DNA from: Brachionus plicatilis
Lineage: Eukaryota; Rotifera; Eurotatoria; Ploima; Brachionidae
Assembly (NCBI GenBank): GCA_010279815.1
Contig: QEOQ01000359.1
Span: forward strand, 43,440 to 107,439
Length of the DNA: 64,000 nucleotides
Direction: 5' to 3'
Shown here: piece by piece, positions 23,101-33,800 of the stretch
Numbering within the stretch: position 1 is the stretch's first letter
Layout: every line of letters begins with the position of its first letter
Translations under genes and position numbers: made by a program
The notes under the pieces: model-generated
Told to the model about the DNA's origin: nothing
What the model saw: the letters and a program-made list of their open reading frames with translations, nothing else
Database searches by the model: none

Positions 23101-25651
23101 TTTCTTTATAAATTTTGACTAAAATGATAATTGACGTTTTTCATTTTTGCAACATTAACTTAAAATTATTTTTTTATTTGAATTATCGCACTTTTTCAAT
23201 GTTATTTCAACATTGGATACATTTTGTAATTCAAACACAAAAAATTAAACCAAATATAATTAGACTCGATTTTCCTAGAAAGAAATTTACTTACCTGCAA
23301 AATTTTTAAATATTTAATATTTAATTTATGAATTTTAATATATTCAGAAATTTTCAGCAATTTAATCTTTTTAATCAGACTTAGACTTCTGGGCAAATAT
23401 TATTATGCCGGGCAAAAGAAAATAAAACAAGAAGGTTTTAGATTCACCTTTAAAGTTTGCGAATTTCTGAATTTGGATTGAAAAAAAAATCAAATTTAAA
23501 TATCTACATAACAAATACAGAAATTAAATAACGAAATAAATAGGATAATATAATGGCACCAGGCCTTTATATTAAAATTAAATTCTGAATTACACGAATA
23601 AAGAAAAAAGATAGATTTATATCAAATAATCTTTAAAGATTTCTTCAAAATTTTTCAAAATTCTTAAAATTCTAAAAATGAATCCTCATTTAATGATTTT
23701 GTTTTTATTTTTCAATTTTTTTTTATTTTTTTTTATCACCACCCGATAAATTAAATGTATTTTCTTTAAATAAAAATTAACTTACTGTGACTCCTTTTTT
23801 GAATGTATTTTCTGTTAAGAAAGCGTTCATCATTCTAATAATACTAGCTCCCTTATCAAGGTTTAAAATAAAAAATTTTATTTGGTAAAAAATTTACTTT
23901 GCCGTAACTTATTCCATCGAAAAGCGACGCTATTTCATTTGGATCATTGACTTCAACGCTAATTGGATGACTTGATTCAAGACTGTCTTGGATAAATGGT
24001 CCGAGTTCAGAAACAAAAAAATAGTCCAACTTGGCAAAAAAAATAATTTTTTGTTCAATTAAACATCTCAAAAGTTACATCTCTCCACTCTGGATGAGAG
24101 TGGTTAAGACCAAGATATTCCACCCAGGAAGCGAAGCCTTCGTTAAGCCATAAATCGTTCCACCACCGCATGGTTACCAAATTGCCAAACTAAAATACAT
24201 AGATATCAAAATTTCCATTTAAAAGCCCTGATCTCTTTTACCCATTGGTGTGCCAACTCATGAGACACTACCAGAGACACTCTTCGCTTATTTGCTATAG
24301 TGTCTGATATGTTATTGTACAAAAGAGAACTTTCACGATATGTAATTAAACCCCAGTTTTCCATGGCCTTTAAAACAATTATTTTGTTTAAATTTATTAA
24401 AATAAATTTTTTTTTTTATTACACCCGAATTAAAATCTGGGATTGAAATTTGAGCTAAAAGATAAAATTAAAAAAAAATAAAATTAAAAAATAAAAAAAA
24501 AACTTGATTTTGGAAGTGGATACGGCACATTAAAATAATCGACAAAAAAGTCGATTATTGTAGCCGCTTCACCAAGACTAAAATTTCCTTCGCCCTTTTC
24601 TATCGCTTCGGGCCTAGCAGCTACTTCCACAGAAACATCCTTGTCTGTTGTTGTCAATATCGAGTCAAACTCGGCAATTACATAAGCGACCAAGTAAGTT
24701 GACATCGGAACAGTTTGGTTAAAGTGGTCCACTTCCCATTCTGCATCGTTTGAATACGGCTCGGTGAAAGCAACCGGATTGTTGGCAAAGGATTTGTGTG
24801 TTTTTGGTCGAATTATTCTCATTGTAAATTTGGCTTTCAGAGCTGGTTCATCAAAGCATGGAAATGCTCTTCGAGCATAAGTAGGCTGAAATTTAGTAGT
24901 AGCCAGACTAAAATTTAAAAAAAATTTAATTTTTTATTTTAAAAAAAATAAAAATAATTTACTAATGTTTTTTATTATTTTTGTCTGAAAATGAACTCCG
25001 GTAAAATCCATACAACTTGTCCAATATGACACCTTCAAACTTAAGCCCTAAACTATAATTACTATTTTGTTTACAATTTCTATTAAAATAAAGTGTGACA
25101 AAGTCTTTTTTTAGATCGAATTCAAAATCAGAAGCAATTTTGAGCTCTGGATCGTTTTGGGAAGAAAAATTGCCAATGGTTAGATTTAGTTCTTTTTGGT
25201 GAAAAACAATTTTGCTAGTCGGCTTGACACATTGAAAATGCATTTCAATCCAACCCTCGAAAGTGAAAGCTTGTGAGCGGTATTTTTCACTCGGTCCAAC
25301 ATAAGGCTTTATTTCTAAATCGTACCAAAATGGCACCAGGTCCTCGGGAAGTCTAACATTGAGCTGAGGCGAGGGCGTAGTTGTTTTGACTGGAGTTGAT
25401 GGACATGTATCAGGCCATTCTTCAAAACAGTGTTTTATTTATTTTTACGCCTATTGGAAAGTCTTACCTTGGAAAAGATTTGGATTTTTGCAAAGATATG
25501 GCTTGCATTGACGATTCAGTTGGTCATCGTCTAGCTGGGTACTACTGCAAGATTTTCCGAAGTAAGTTGCGATTATGGCAACAACTAGAATGGTGGCAAA
25601 TGCAGCCGAGGCAATTATTAGGTTTCTTTTTGCGATTTGAACTTTTTCCAT
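17117..25651 (-). CDS. M1 family aminopeptidase N, complete 14-exon gene
   Basis: Exons (minus): 25651-25468, 25419-24963, 24907-24504, 24454-24423, 24367-24242, 24189-24079, 24029-23898, 23851-23786, 21035-20681, 20464-20130, 20072-19999, 19943-19839, 17705-17538, 17486-17117. All junctions are GT-AG and in phase; total 2919 nt, 972 aa, the usual size for this family. Residues 1-10 are a short cytoplasmic tail and about 11-31 a signal-anchor helix (type II membrane protein). The exopeptidase motif GAMENWG is at 359-365, the zinc site HELAH at 395-399 with the third ligand E418 (LWLNEGFA), and the transition-state Tyr is Y480 (ISYGKGAS). The C-terminal ERAP1-like domain (GFYRVNYD to the end) is intact. 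It should remove neutral N-terminal residues from peptides at the cell surface. Introns 8 (2750 bp) and 12 (2133 bp) are filled with repeats; the others with a clear model are short. Confidence 0.93.
17706..19838 (-). other. Aminopeptidase intron 12 with repeats
   Basis: Donor GTAAATCC at 19838 and acceptor CTCAAG ending at 17706. It contains a hAT-MITE-like copy (18238-18487) and a region (about 18630-18880) similar to one in intron 8 (22560-22760), with ATACAAATTGAACA(T/A)AATTT in both. No other gene seen in it. Confidence 0.6.
18238..18487. mobile_element. hAT-type MITE, diverged copy
   Basis: Ends CAGAGTTGGTCAAAAGTCAG and TTTGACTTTTGACCAACTTTG are inverted repeats matching the termini of the MITE at 57809-58169. 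No clean target duplication, so it is old. Confidence 0.5.
21340..21850. repeat. MITE family M1 copy in aminopeptidase intron
   Basis: Reverse complement matches both repeat blocks of the mucin gene: AATTATAAGATCAAAACGAT then AAATAAATACTAAA and the TTAGACATGTTATGTCTAA palindrome (mucin introns 10 and 12), and the AGCAATTACTTGACATG block (mucin intron 11). Here both lie in one unit, so this copy is the more complete one. Confidence 0.6.
22300..23260. repeat. Inverted repeat family R3 (unoccupied copies)
   Basis: The left arm has TGTGTTTGAATTGCAAAATT then TATCCAATGTTGAAATAACA and TTGAAAAAGTGCG; the right arm has GCACTTTTTCAATGTTATTT and CAACATTGGATACATTTTGT in the opposite orientation. The same sequence is split by a hAT element at 58813-60139. 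Confidence 0.65.
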
Positions 25652-25699
25652 TTTTAAAAGTTAATAAAAATTTAATTTTAATTTTCTTAAATTTTTAAA

Positions 25700-26230
25700 G
25701 ACTCGTATCGTTCACATGATAAAGTCAAAGCTTTTAGTGTTATTTAAATGAAAGAGATAAAAATTATCATCCAAAGTAAATTACACAATTTATTTTTAAA
25801 TGTTAGATTTTTTTATAAATTTATCTATTTTACATAATCAGAATAAATTTCTCCAAAGGGAGTTGGCTCAAATGAATCAAAAGAAAAGTTATCATCATTT
25901 ATATTTTTTAAGATTAGTTCGATGATAAAAGGAAATTTGTTTCTATTTTAGTTGATTTGTTATTATTGAAGTTTACCAGTTTATCAATAGACAGAATCAT
26001 ATTTTTACTTTTATCTTTGGAGCTTTTAGTTTATCATCATGTTTTCAAAAGCTTCTTTTTTGTATATTTCTTGACTGATATGTGATAAATCTATGAAATT
26101 AAAAAAATAAAAAACAATTTTTATCTTTTTCAAGTCAATTTAGAGCTTTTTTAGTAAAATTAATCATTTTTAAAAAAATTTAAAAAGATAAAAAGAACAG
26201 AAACAAATAATTAACTATTTTTCTATAAGT
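25700..26230. other. Upstream flank of the aminopeptidase gene
   Basis: AT-rich; would contain its promoter, but no TATA box or other element stands out. Confidence 0.3.
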
Positions 26231-26690
26231 TTAAGACATTGTGCAACTTTCAAAGTTGCATCAGCTATCAAGGTCTGTAAAACTCTGCAAATTTAGCAGA
26301 AATTAGATATAAATGTGTTCAAGCCCAGTGCATTTTGCAGAGATTTTACACATCATTAGCAGACTTAGACAGTTGATGTTACTTTAAATGTTGCAGAATG
26401 TTGCATTTACGGAACTAATTTTAAACTTTTAGCAAAAAAGTTATTCAATTTTTTATCATTTTGTTTGAATAAATCAAAGTATTTTTTAGTAAAAAATTTT
26501 TAGCTCATTTGTCACCAATATGGATTTACAGAAGTTGTTTTTAATTCGGTGATTCTGTTCTTCTGAATTTAATAACTTTTTTAATATAAGGAATAATTTT
26601 CTGTAAAATTCTTCATGTTAAAGTAACTTTTATGAATCCGAAGATTTATGCTTGCAAAAACTCTGCAAAGTAAAGGCATTCTGAATTTTA
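26230..26690 (-). repeat. Dispersed repeat R2, copy 2
   Basis: Contains GTGCATTTTGCAGAGATTTT, ACATCATTAGCAGAC and AATTTTAAACTTTTAGCAAA, the reverse complement order of 15800-15965, plus an additional AACTTTCAAAGTTGCATCAG block at its left that makes it partly self-inverted. Confidence 0.5.
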
Positions 26691-26869
26691 AAACAAAGAA
26701 CAAAATCAAACATTTAAAAATGAAATTACTTTATTTTGAAATTAAATTTTTCGCGTATTTAAAAATTTCATATTTCTACATAGTATCTCTTTTTTTCTTT
26801 TTTAAAAGACAGAGTTTTTTAAAATTCGCAATTCTAAAGGAGATTGACTTTAAAAAAAGTGCGGACTTG

Positions 26870-27080
26870 GACTTGACGGCATCTTGAAGTTGATGATCAA
26901 TTCAATATATCATTTCAATTCCAAGAGTTTATCGTTTGATATTAAAATTAATCTTTGAATTTATTGAAAAATTTTTAATGTAAAGTGCTTTACATGTTAT
27001 GTAGATTTAAAAAATAAAAAAATCTATTCCAAAAATATTTTTAGATTAAAAGATTGATCTTTTCATTTTATTACTTATTT
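26870..27080 (-). repeat. Repeat R1, inverted copy left of the MULE element
   Basis: ACTTGACGGCATCTTGAAGT ... TTATCGTTTGATATTAAAAT is the reverse complement of the block at about 29180-29260 (CAAACGATAAAATCTTTGAA ... CAAGATGCCGACTTGAC). Confidence 0.6.
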
Positions 27081-27089
27081 GGAATTTTA

Positions 27090-28949
27090 GGCCCTACCGA
27101 CATATGTGAGCTGAGTTCACGAAAATATGTGAACTTGACTAATTTTTCTGTTTTTGTGATCTCAGCTCACCTGGAAAAAATTATGTGATCACGTGTTATG
27201 AGCTAAATTTTTGATCTTAAATATTAATGGGGTATTATTAATCGATCTCTTACATTACTTAAACGATCACTTAATAAAATATATTATTTTATTTTTTCTA
27301 TCTATAATTTTATTTATTCGATTAATTTGATTAATTAACTGTCTCTAATAATAAATATTTATGTATCCTGAGTTTTTTTGTCACTAAATTTACTGAAGAT
27401 GAGTATGATTATGATGAATATAGCTCTTAACTTAATTAATGAACAGTTGAAATTATCTCTTGATTTAATATAATTATCTCCTGTGAGAGTTTTTTTTTGT
27501 GGATATTTAAAGATGATCAAAATATCAAGACTTACCGATCGGCAGTTGAACATTTAAATTTCAAATCTTTTGACGAATTCTATGGAATTTTGTTTAAAAC
27601 TTGGGAAACAAGAATCAGCTCGGATAGTAACTCCGATAACTGAATGCAAACAGCTAGTTGTTCCTGTCCTTCCTTCTTTAAAGATCATATTTGTAAGCAT
27701 CTTGAGTACCAATCAGAAGCAGATAAAGAAGAGAGAGTTGTCAGCTCAATCAAAGTTCTAAAGCGAAAGATAACAGAAGTAGAGGAAGAAACTCCACAAG
27801 AAACAGTTATACCAACAAAAAAGAACAAAAAAACAATTGATAAGGAAGCTGAAAAAGTAGTGCAAGCATCAACCAGCAGTGATATAAGTAAGAAAGTAGA
27901 AGCTCCACTAAAGAGAGGTAGAGGTAGACCAAGAAAAAACTTATAAGATATTATTCTATTTGAAATTTTTTGAAATTGTTTATAATTCTTTTTTTTTTAA
28001 ATCAATTCAATAAATAAAAATAAGAGATACTTTAAGTAAAATTAGTTGCTGTTTTATTTAATTTAGGAGACAGATTAATAAATATAAGTTAGGGGTATTT
28101 AGTAAAATAAGAGATAGAAAAAAATTAGTGATCGATTAAGTAATTTTAGAGATCGATTAAATACCTCCCAATATTAATTTAATTATGACTAACAAAAAAA
28201 TTAATTTCTTCTGTTTATGTATTTATTTATTTAAAATATAGTTTGGGATGGAATCCCAGGTTGTATGGAATGGAACTTAGTCATCCCATCCAACCACTTG
28301 CTTGAAATTACATCTTAAAAAAAAAAAATAAAAATATGTTTATATAATTGCTAAAAACAATTAATTAAATTAAATGGAAAATAAAGAATTATGCGACAAC
28401 CTTGAAAAATTGGACATTTATCGTATTTTATCGTAGTTTATTTATTTTAAATACAATATTTTAAAATTTAAAACTTAATTTCATTTATTAAAAAAAGATT
28501 AAAATTTTAAATAAGCTAAAATCAGCAAGAGTGTGAGAATGATATGAAAATTAAAAAAAAAAATTTTCTTAAAATTTAAAATTTTAAAAATAAATTTAAA
28601 TTTAAAATTTAATTTAAAAAAGGAAATTTTAAGAAAAAATTGGAAACTTAAATATGAGAATAAATCAATTAAATTAAATCGGCACATAAAAACAAATAAA
28701 TAAAAAAATATGATTTTTTAATTGATTTTTTTTTTAACTATAATTTTATTATAATTCGACTATAATTTGTTTTTTTTGTAACTTAATAAACTATATTTAA
28801 TTAATTCAATTATTTTAAGATCACATAAATTTTAAAACGTGATCTGAAGATCACATAATTTTTTCCAGGTAAGCTGAGATCACAAAAACAGAAAAATTAG
28901 TCAAGTTCACATATTTTCGTGAACTCAGCTCACATATGTCGGTAGGGCC
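27090..28949. mobile_element. MULE-type DNA transposon with about 100-bp TIRs and 8-bp TSD
   Basis: Starts GGCCCTACCGACATATGTGA and ends TCACATATGTCGGTAGGGCC; the inverted repeats extend about 100 bp (27090-27190 / 28850-28949). The flanks carry a perfect 8-bp target duplication GAATTTTA (27082-27089 and 28950-28957). Inside is the C-terminal part of a transposase-like protein with a SWIM zinc finger. Long TIRs and SWIM point to the Mutator (MULE) superfamily. At 1860 bp it is internally deleted and non-autonomous. A smaller inverted block (GGGATGGAATCCC / TCATCCCATCC) lies at 28246-28305. Confidence 0.8.
27541..27946 (+). pseudogene. MULE transposase C-terminus with SWIM zinc finger and AT-hook
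   Basis: Reading from about 27543, AVEHLNFKSFDEFYGILFKT leads to a TGA at 27640-27642 and then directly to ATG 27644. The next residues SCSCPSFFKDHICKHL form a CxC...CxH SWIM finger, followed by a Lys/Glu-rich linker and a terminal RGRGRPRK AT-hook, ending TAA at 27944. In MULE transposases SWIM lies just after the catalytic domain, which is missing here. The ATG-initiated 100-residue part could in principle still be made as a small DNA-binding protein. A poly(A)-type AATAAA follows at about 28008. Confidence 0.65.
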
Positions 28950-29059
28950 GAATTTTAATATTTCAAATTCATTTTAAAATTTATTTAAATTTTAAGTGCT
29001 AAATAAAAATACTAATTTCAAAATAAATTCTACAAAAATAATTTATAAAAATTTTAATT

Positions 29060-29262
29060 TAAAAATCGATTTTATCAATGTATTTAGAAAATGTTTTTTT
29101 AATTATTTAATTTTTTTAATCTCCAAAACATTAAAAGAATGTTACATTAAAATTATTTAAATAAATTTAAAGATTAATTTTAATATCAAACGATAAAATC
29201 TTTGAATTGAAATGATATTTTGAATTGATCTTCAACTTCAAGATGCCGACTTGACCTAAGAC
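29060..29262 (+). repeat. Repeat R1, copy right of the MULE element
   Basis: AAAATCGATTTTATCAATGT ... ATTTTGAATTGATCTTCAAC; same orientation as 15430-15645 and opposite to 26870-27080. Confidence 0.6.
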
Positions 29263-29264
29263 CT

Positions 29265-30800
29265 GTGACTATTTGATTAATTTTTGATTTTAGATTTTAA
29301 TATATTTAAAATCTCTCCATTTAGCATCAGTTAAGTTCACTTTTGATAGAAGTTAGATTTAAATGTTTTTTTTCATCTCGATTCTAACTTAAATTTAGTT
29401 ATTGGCCTTATATAGTAATAACATTTTAAGATTTAAAAATAGAGAAAATAAATGAGTAGGCTCTAATAAAAGTCTTTTTTACGGCTTTTTGAAATAAAAA
29501 AACAGAAAAATAACGTAATAGAAATTTTTTAACAAAATAAAATGCTGTAACTTTCAAGGCCTTGTACTTTTGATGAACAAAATCCCTAGAAAAATCACTG
29601 TGTTTGAATTTCTGCCAAATTCACTAAGATGTTTATAGAAGTATATATCGCAAAATTTTAAATTTAAAAAACGTGTATTTTTTTTACCTTTTAAAATTGA
29701 GCAATACGATTTTTAAATGTTTTTAAATTTTAAATCTTAACAAATTTCTCTTTTTTTTAATTCATTAAGATAAAAAAATTAGATTCAATTCGTTGATTTT
29801 TTTGATATTTTTTTCCTAAAATATGTATAATAAATTTAAGCGAAATTTATTTTCAATGATTTAATAAGCTTATTTAACACACTTAATTTTCTTTATTTCA
29901 TAATAAATAAGGATATTGCTGTAATAAAGAAAATTTTTTTTTAAATTTAATCCAAAAAATAAATCAAATTCTTGACTGACTATTTTTACTAACTTTTGGC
30001 GATTTTAACAAAATTTGAGCCAAAAATAATTTAAAATTCAAAAAATAATTTTCATATATTTTGACATTAAAAAGAAAAATTTTTTAATTCTGTTAAATTT
30101 TGTTACTTAAAATAAATGCGTGTTGAGCGTCAGTGCCCCACGCAAAAATTTTGCATGATTAATTGTGAGCAAAGTGCGAATCGCGTATACTTTTAATCAT
30201 TATCTTAAAAATAATGTGCAGAATTGTCTTATGATCTTATTTTAAGTCCCAAGCATATTTGTTTTTATAATATTTATTCAGATAAAAACATTCACTGATT
30301 CATTTTGATTTTCTCAGTATAAGGTAATTTTTCTTTCCAAAATTAATTTTGATTTAATTTTTGTTTTATTAGAACTTAAGACATGAATATATGAATTAAA
30401 AAAAAATTTTTACGAACATCATTTGTTTTTTAAAAAGTAAAATTTTAAATGATGTATAAAAATGAAAAGAAAACTTTTAAATTTAACCTGGCAATAACAT
30501 TATTTAATTGCAAATAAAAGAACAAAAGAAATTGAAAACTAAAAAATACTTATATTTGAAATTCTTGTTTCAAACTTTTTGATCTTAAAACCCGTTTTGC
30601 AGCAGATGTTGCCATTAGTAAGAAAACAAGTTTGCCAACGACAAAAAACTCATTGATAGACTTAACAAATAGCAGAAAAGAAATTGAAAACTGAAAAATA
30701 TTTTTTTATTTGAAATTGGGGATTTGAAATAAATGAAAAATAAAAATCAAAGTTTGCCTATAAATAAATGAAACTTTTAAAAAATTTTCAAAATAAGCTA
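29265..30800. other. AT-rich upstream region of the mucin-like gene
   Basis: No gene recognised. A slightly GC-richer patch at about 30118-30190 (GAGCGTCAGTGCCCCACGC) has no assignable feature. Confidence 0.3.
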
Positions 30801-30803
30801 AAA

Positions 30804-33800
30804 ATGAAATTTATTCTCGTTCTAGCAATAGGAATTAATTTGATAGAATATTTGAGGGTAAATTAGAAAAATTTTAATTAAAATTTTTCAGAATTTTTAA
30901 ATTAACAAAATTATAGGCTAACGAATGCTCTTCCAAATATGATCCTTACATTACTACTTTTGACCAAATGTAAAAATTTAATTTAATATTTAAAAAAAAA
31001 TCCCAGTAATTTAAATTCAAATCAGGCAATATGAATTCCAGTATAGTGGTGATCATTTCATTATGTACGACGATTTTAAGAATACAAGAGTGACATCCGG
31101 TTTTCAAAAATGCAATTTTGGTTCATGCAACTGTGCAGTTTATGTGCAAAAAAACAGAAAACTGATCTTTGTTGATTTCTGTAATGTTCAGAGCTACTCT
31201 TCTCCCACATCCAAAGTATATGGCGTCTCAGTAGAAAAAGACTTTATCGGTCCCAAAGCCATTCGAGAAGTTCCACCATGCCCATTTATTTCTTTTCTGG
31301 ACGAAAGCAACAAACAAACATGGGACTCGATACCAACAATTTTGGAAAGTTTCAAATGTGCTCGTCTACAAGGAAGCAATTATTACACTTATTACCTAGT
31401 AAAATACAAATCTAATTAAATGATTTATTAGAAATTTTCTTTTAAATTAAATTTTTTTTTTTTTAAGATAAGAACTGTTGAAAACCACTTTGAAGATTCG
31501 CTTTTGGTTAAATTTCAAATGAAAAATAGAGAAATGCCTACTTTGACAATTAAAGCACCCAATTCAGCTTTTCGTTCAACTGGTGGACTATGTGGCAGGT
31601 GGGATGGAAAACAAGACACTGATTTGTACGTTCTTGATCGACATGGTGTTGAATCTTTTGTATCAGTTTCAAATTTAACTTTAATCAAAGAATTTTGGAA
31701 GTAAAGAATATTTTTTTAACCAAAAAAATGTTATCCTTAAAATTTTTTTAAAAGTTTAAATTCTGCTTACAACAAACAAAGTAGCCGTGCCAAGCGCTGC
31801 ACTGAATGCATGCTCATGTCCGAACGAAGTTTCTACTGTCCATGTGATGATTTTAATTTGTTTGATCAGAATAACTACAATCTTCCTCCGAATAGACTCA
31901 ATTATTGCAAGGTACCAATGCACGCTTGTGTTGAAAAGTAAAAATTTATGACCAAATAAATGGATTTTTTAATTTTTGTTTTTTCTTTAAGACACTTTAA
32001 CATTCAAACTCCCGTTCAAAATATTTCTTCTTCAACTTCAGCTTTTCTTACTTCAACTCAATTACCACTTCACACTTCAACAATTCCGAATCCAGTAAAC
32101 GCCATGACTTTAAGCTGATCATCCATAACACTTTTACATTTAGATTAAATTGGAAGAAGCCTATGATATTTGCTGGACAAGCTTTATGAATCGACCTGGT
32201 TTGAACAAAAGTTTGATCAATGGATGCTTGGATAGAAATACAACTATCCAATTTTGTGCTAATGATGTTACAGTAAATATCTTTTTTTATTTTGTAAAAG
32301 ATTTAAGTTGATTTTATACTTTGAAAAAAAGTTGTCAAGTGACCCATCTATTGTGAATATTCACATCGAATCATCAATAGATATGATCATTCAAAATATC
32401 CTGACGAATCAATCAAATTGTGATCTAGAAGATCTACAAATGCTTTGTCCGAATGGCTGTTCTGGAAACGGAGTTTGCAAATTTGGTAAATATTAATATA
32501 TATCAGAATTTATTTTATAAATTTAAAAAAAAAAAAATTTGGCTTAAAAAGTTAAGTTTAAAACTTGAGCAACAAACGGAGTACACCTGTCTTTACCAGA
32601 CCAATTTACACTTCATTTTTTTATTCAAAAAAAGATTATTATTCGATGCATTTTAATTTATTTATTTGCAAAACTTTTTAAAAAATTTATTAATTTTTTC
32701 TAAAAAATTTAAATCTTATTTAATAAGAAATCGTTTAGATTCTAAATTTTGAATTTTGAATATTTTATTATTATTATTAAGATTTTATCTGCAACTAGCT
32801 TTTTCCTGTGGAGCTAGCTAACTCAGTACTTTGCTATGGCAGATAGAGTTTGTTAAGATTCCATCATTTAGTTTAGAGCAAATTTGTCGTATTTGTTTTT
32901 GAAGGCATTGTGAAATTTAGTACAAAAAACAAAAACAAAATACAAAAAACGTCAGATCTTTAATCTGGACCGACTAAAATATGCTCTATAAATTGTAGCA
33001 GCTAACACATCCTTTGCACCTTCACTTAAAGTTGAATTAGATTTTTAATATAATAAAATATGGCAAGTTTTTTTTTCTATTTAACTTTTTTGAAATTTTA
33101 AACTCAATACAAGAATGTTGAAATTTGAAATTTAATTACGCAATTATTTCTAAAAATGTAAAATAGAAAAAAAAACTTGCCATACATATTAACTATTTTC
33201 TGAGTTTTGCAGAATCAGTATATTTGTGGTTCAAAAGATGCATCAGTTGCTACAATTTACAGAACATGTTTTGGTCTATCAGAACTGACTGATTCTGCAT
33301 TTTTTATTTCATCCGTTAAGTTGTTCCAGTCTTGAGCGATACGATTAGTAAGAAAGCTGTTTTCAAGAATATCTTGTATTTTTTAGTGTTAGTTTCTGGA
33401 AATTAATTTAAAGAAGGAAAAGAATAAATCTAAAATTTATTTGTTAAATTTATTAAAAATATACACTAAGTCTCATAGACTCAGGTTGTAAAAAAAAAAG
33501 TAAAAAAAATAAAAAATTCTTTATATAAAAAAAAAGTAAATTAAGTAAACGAATAAAAATTAATTATGTAATTAAGTAAAACCATTATTAAGTAAGCCAG
33601 CCAACACTCTAATTTTATCATACATTAGGCCATTTATTGAGTCATTTATTGAGTCAAGAACTGACTGATTCTGCATTTTTTATTTCATCCGTTAAGTTGT
33701 TCCAGTCTTGAGCGATACGATTAGTAAGAAAGCTGTTTTCAAGAATATCTTGTATTTTTTAGTGTTAGTTTCTGGAAATTAATTTAAAGAAGGAAAAGAA

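Larger units (their letters stand above)
21036..23785 (-). other. Aminopeptidase intron 8 with repeats
   Basis: Donor GTAAGT at 23785, acceptor TTTACAAG ending at 21036. It holds a repeat with palindromic cores CTTGACATGTTATGTCAAG (about 21438-21458) and TTAGACATAACATGTCTAA (about 21711-21730) that is shared with the mucin-gene introns, and two inverted copies (about 22300-22430 and 23145-23260) of the repeat that hosts the hAT insertion at 58.8-60.1 kb. A GCCGGGCAAAAG block at about 23408 recurs inverted at about 35475. Confidence 0.6.

Noticed and set aside
25396..25698. 100-codon plus-strand frame
   Set aside because: It is antisense to aminopeptidase exons 1 and 2, which have a full in-phase model with a signal anchor.
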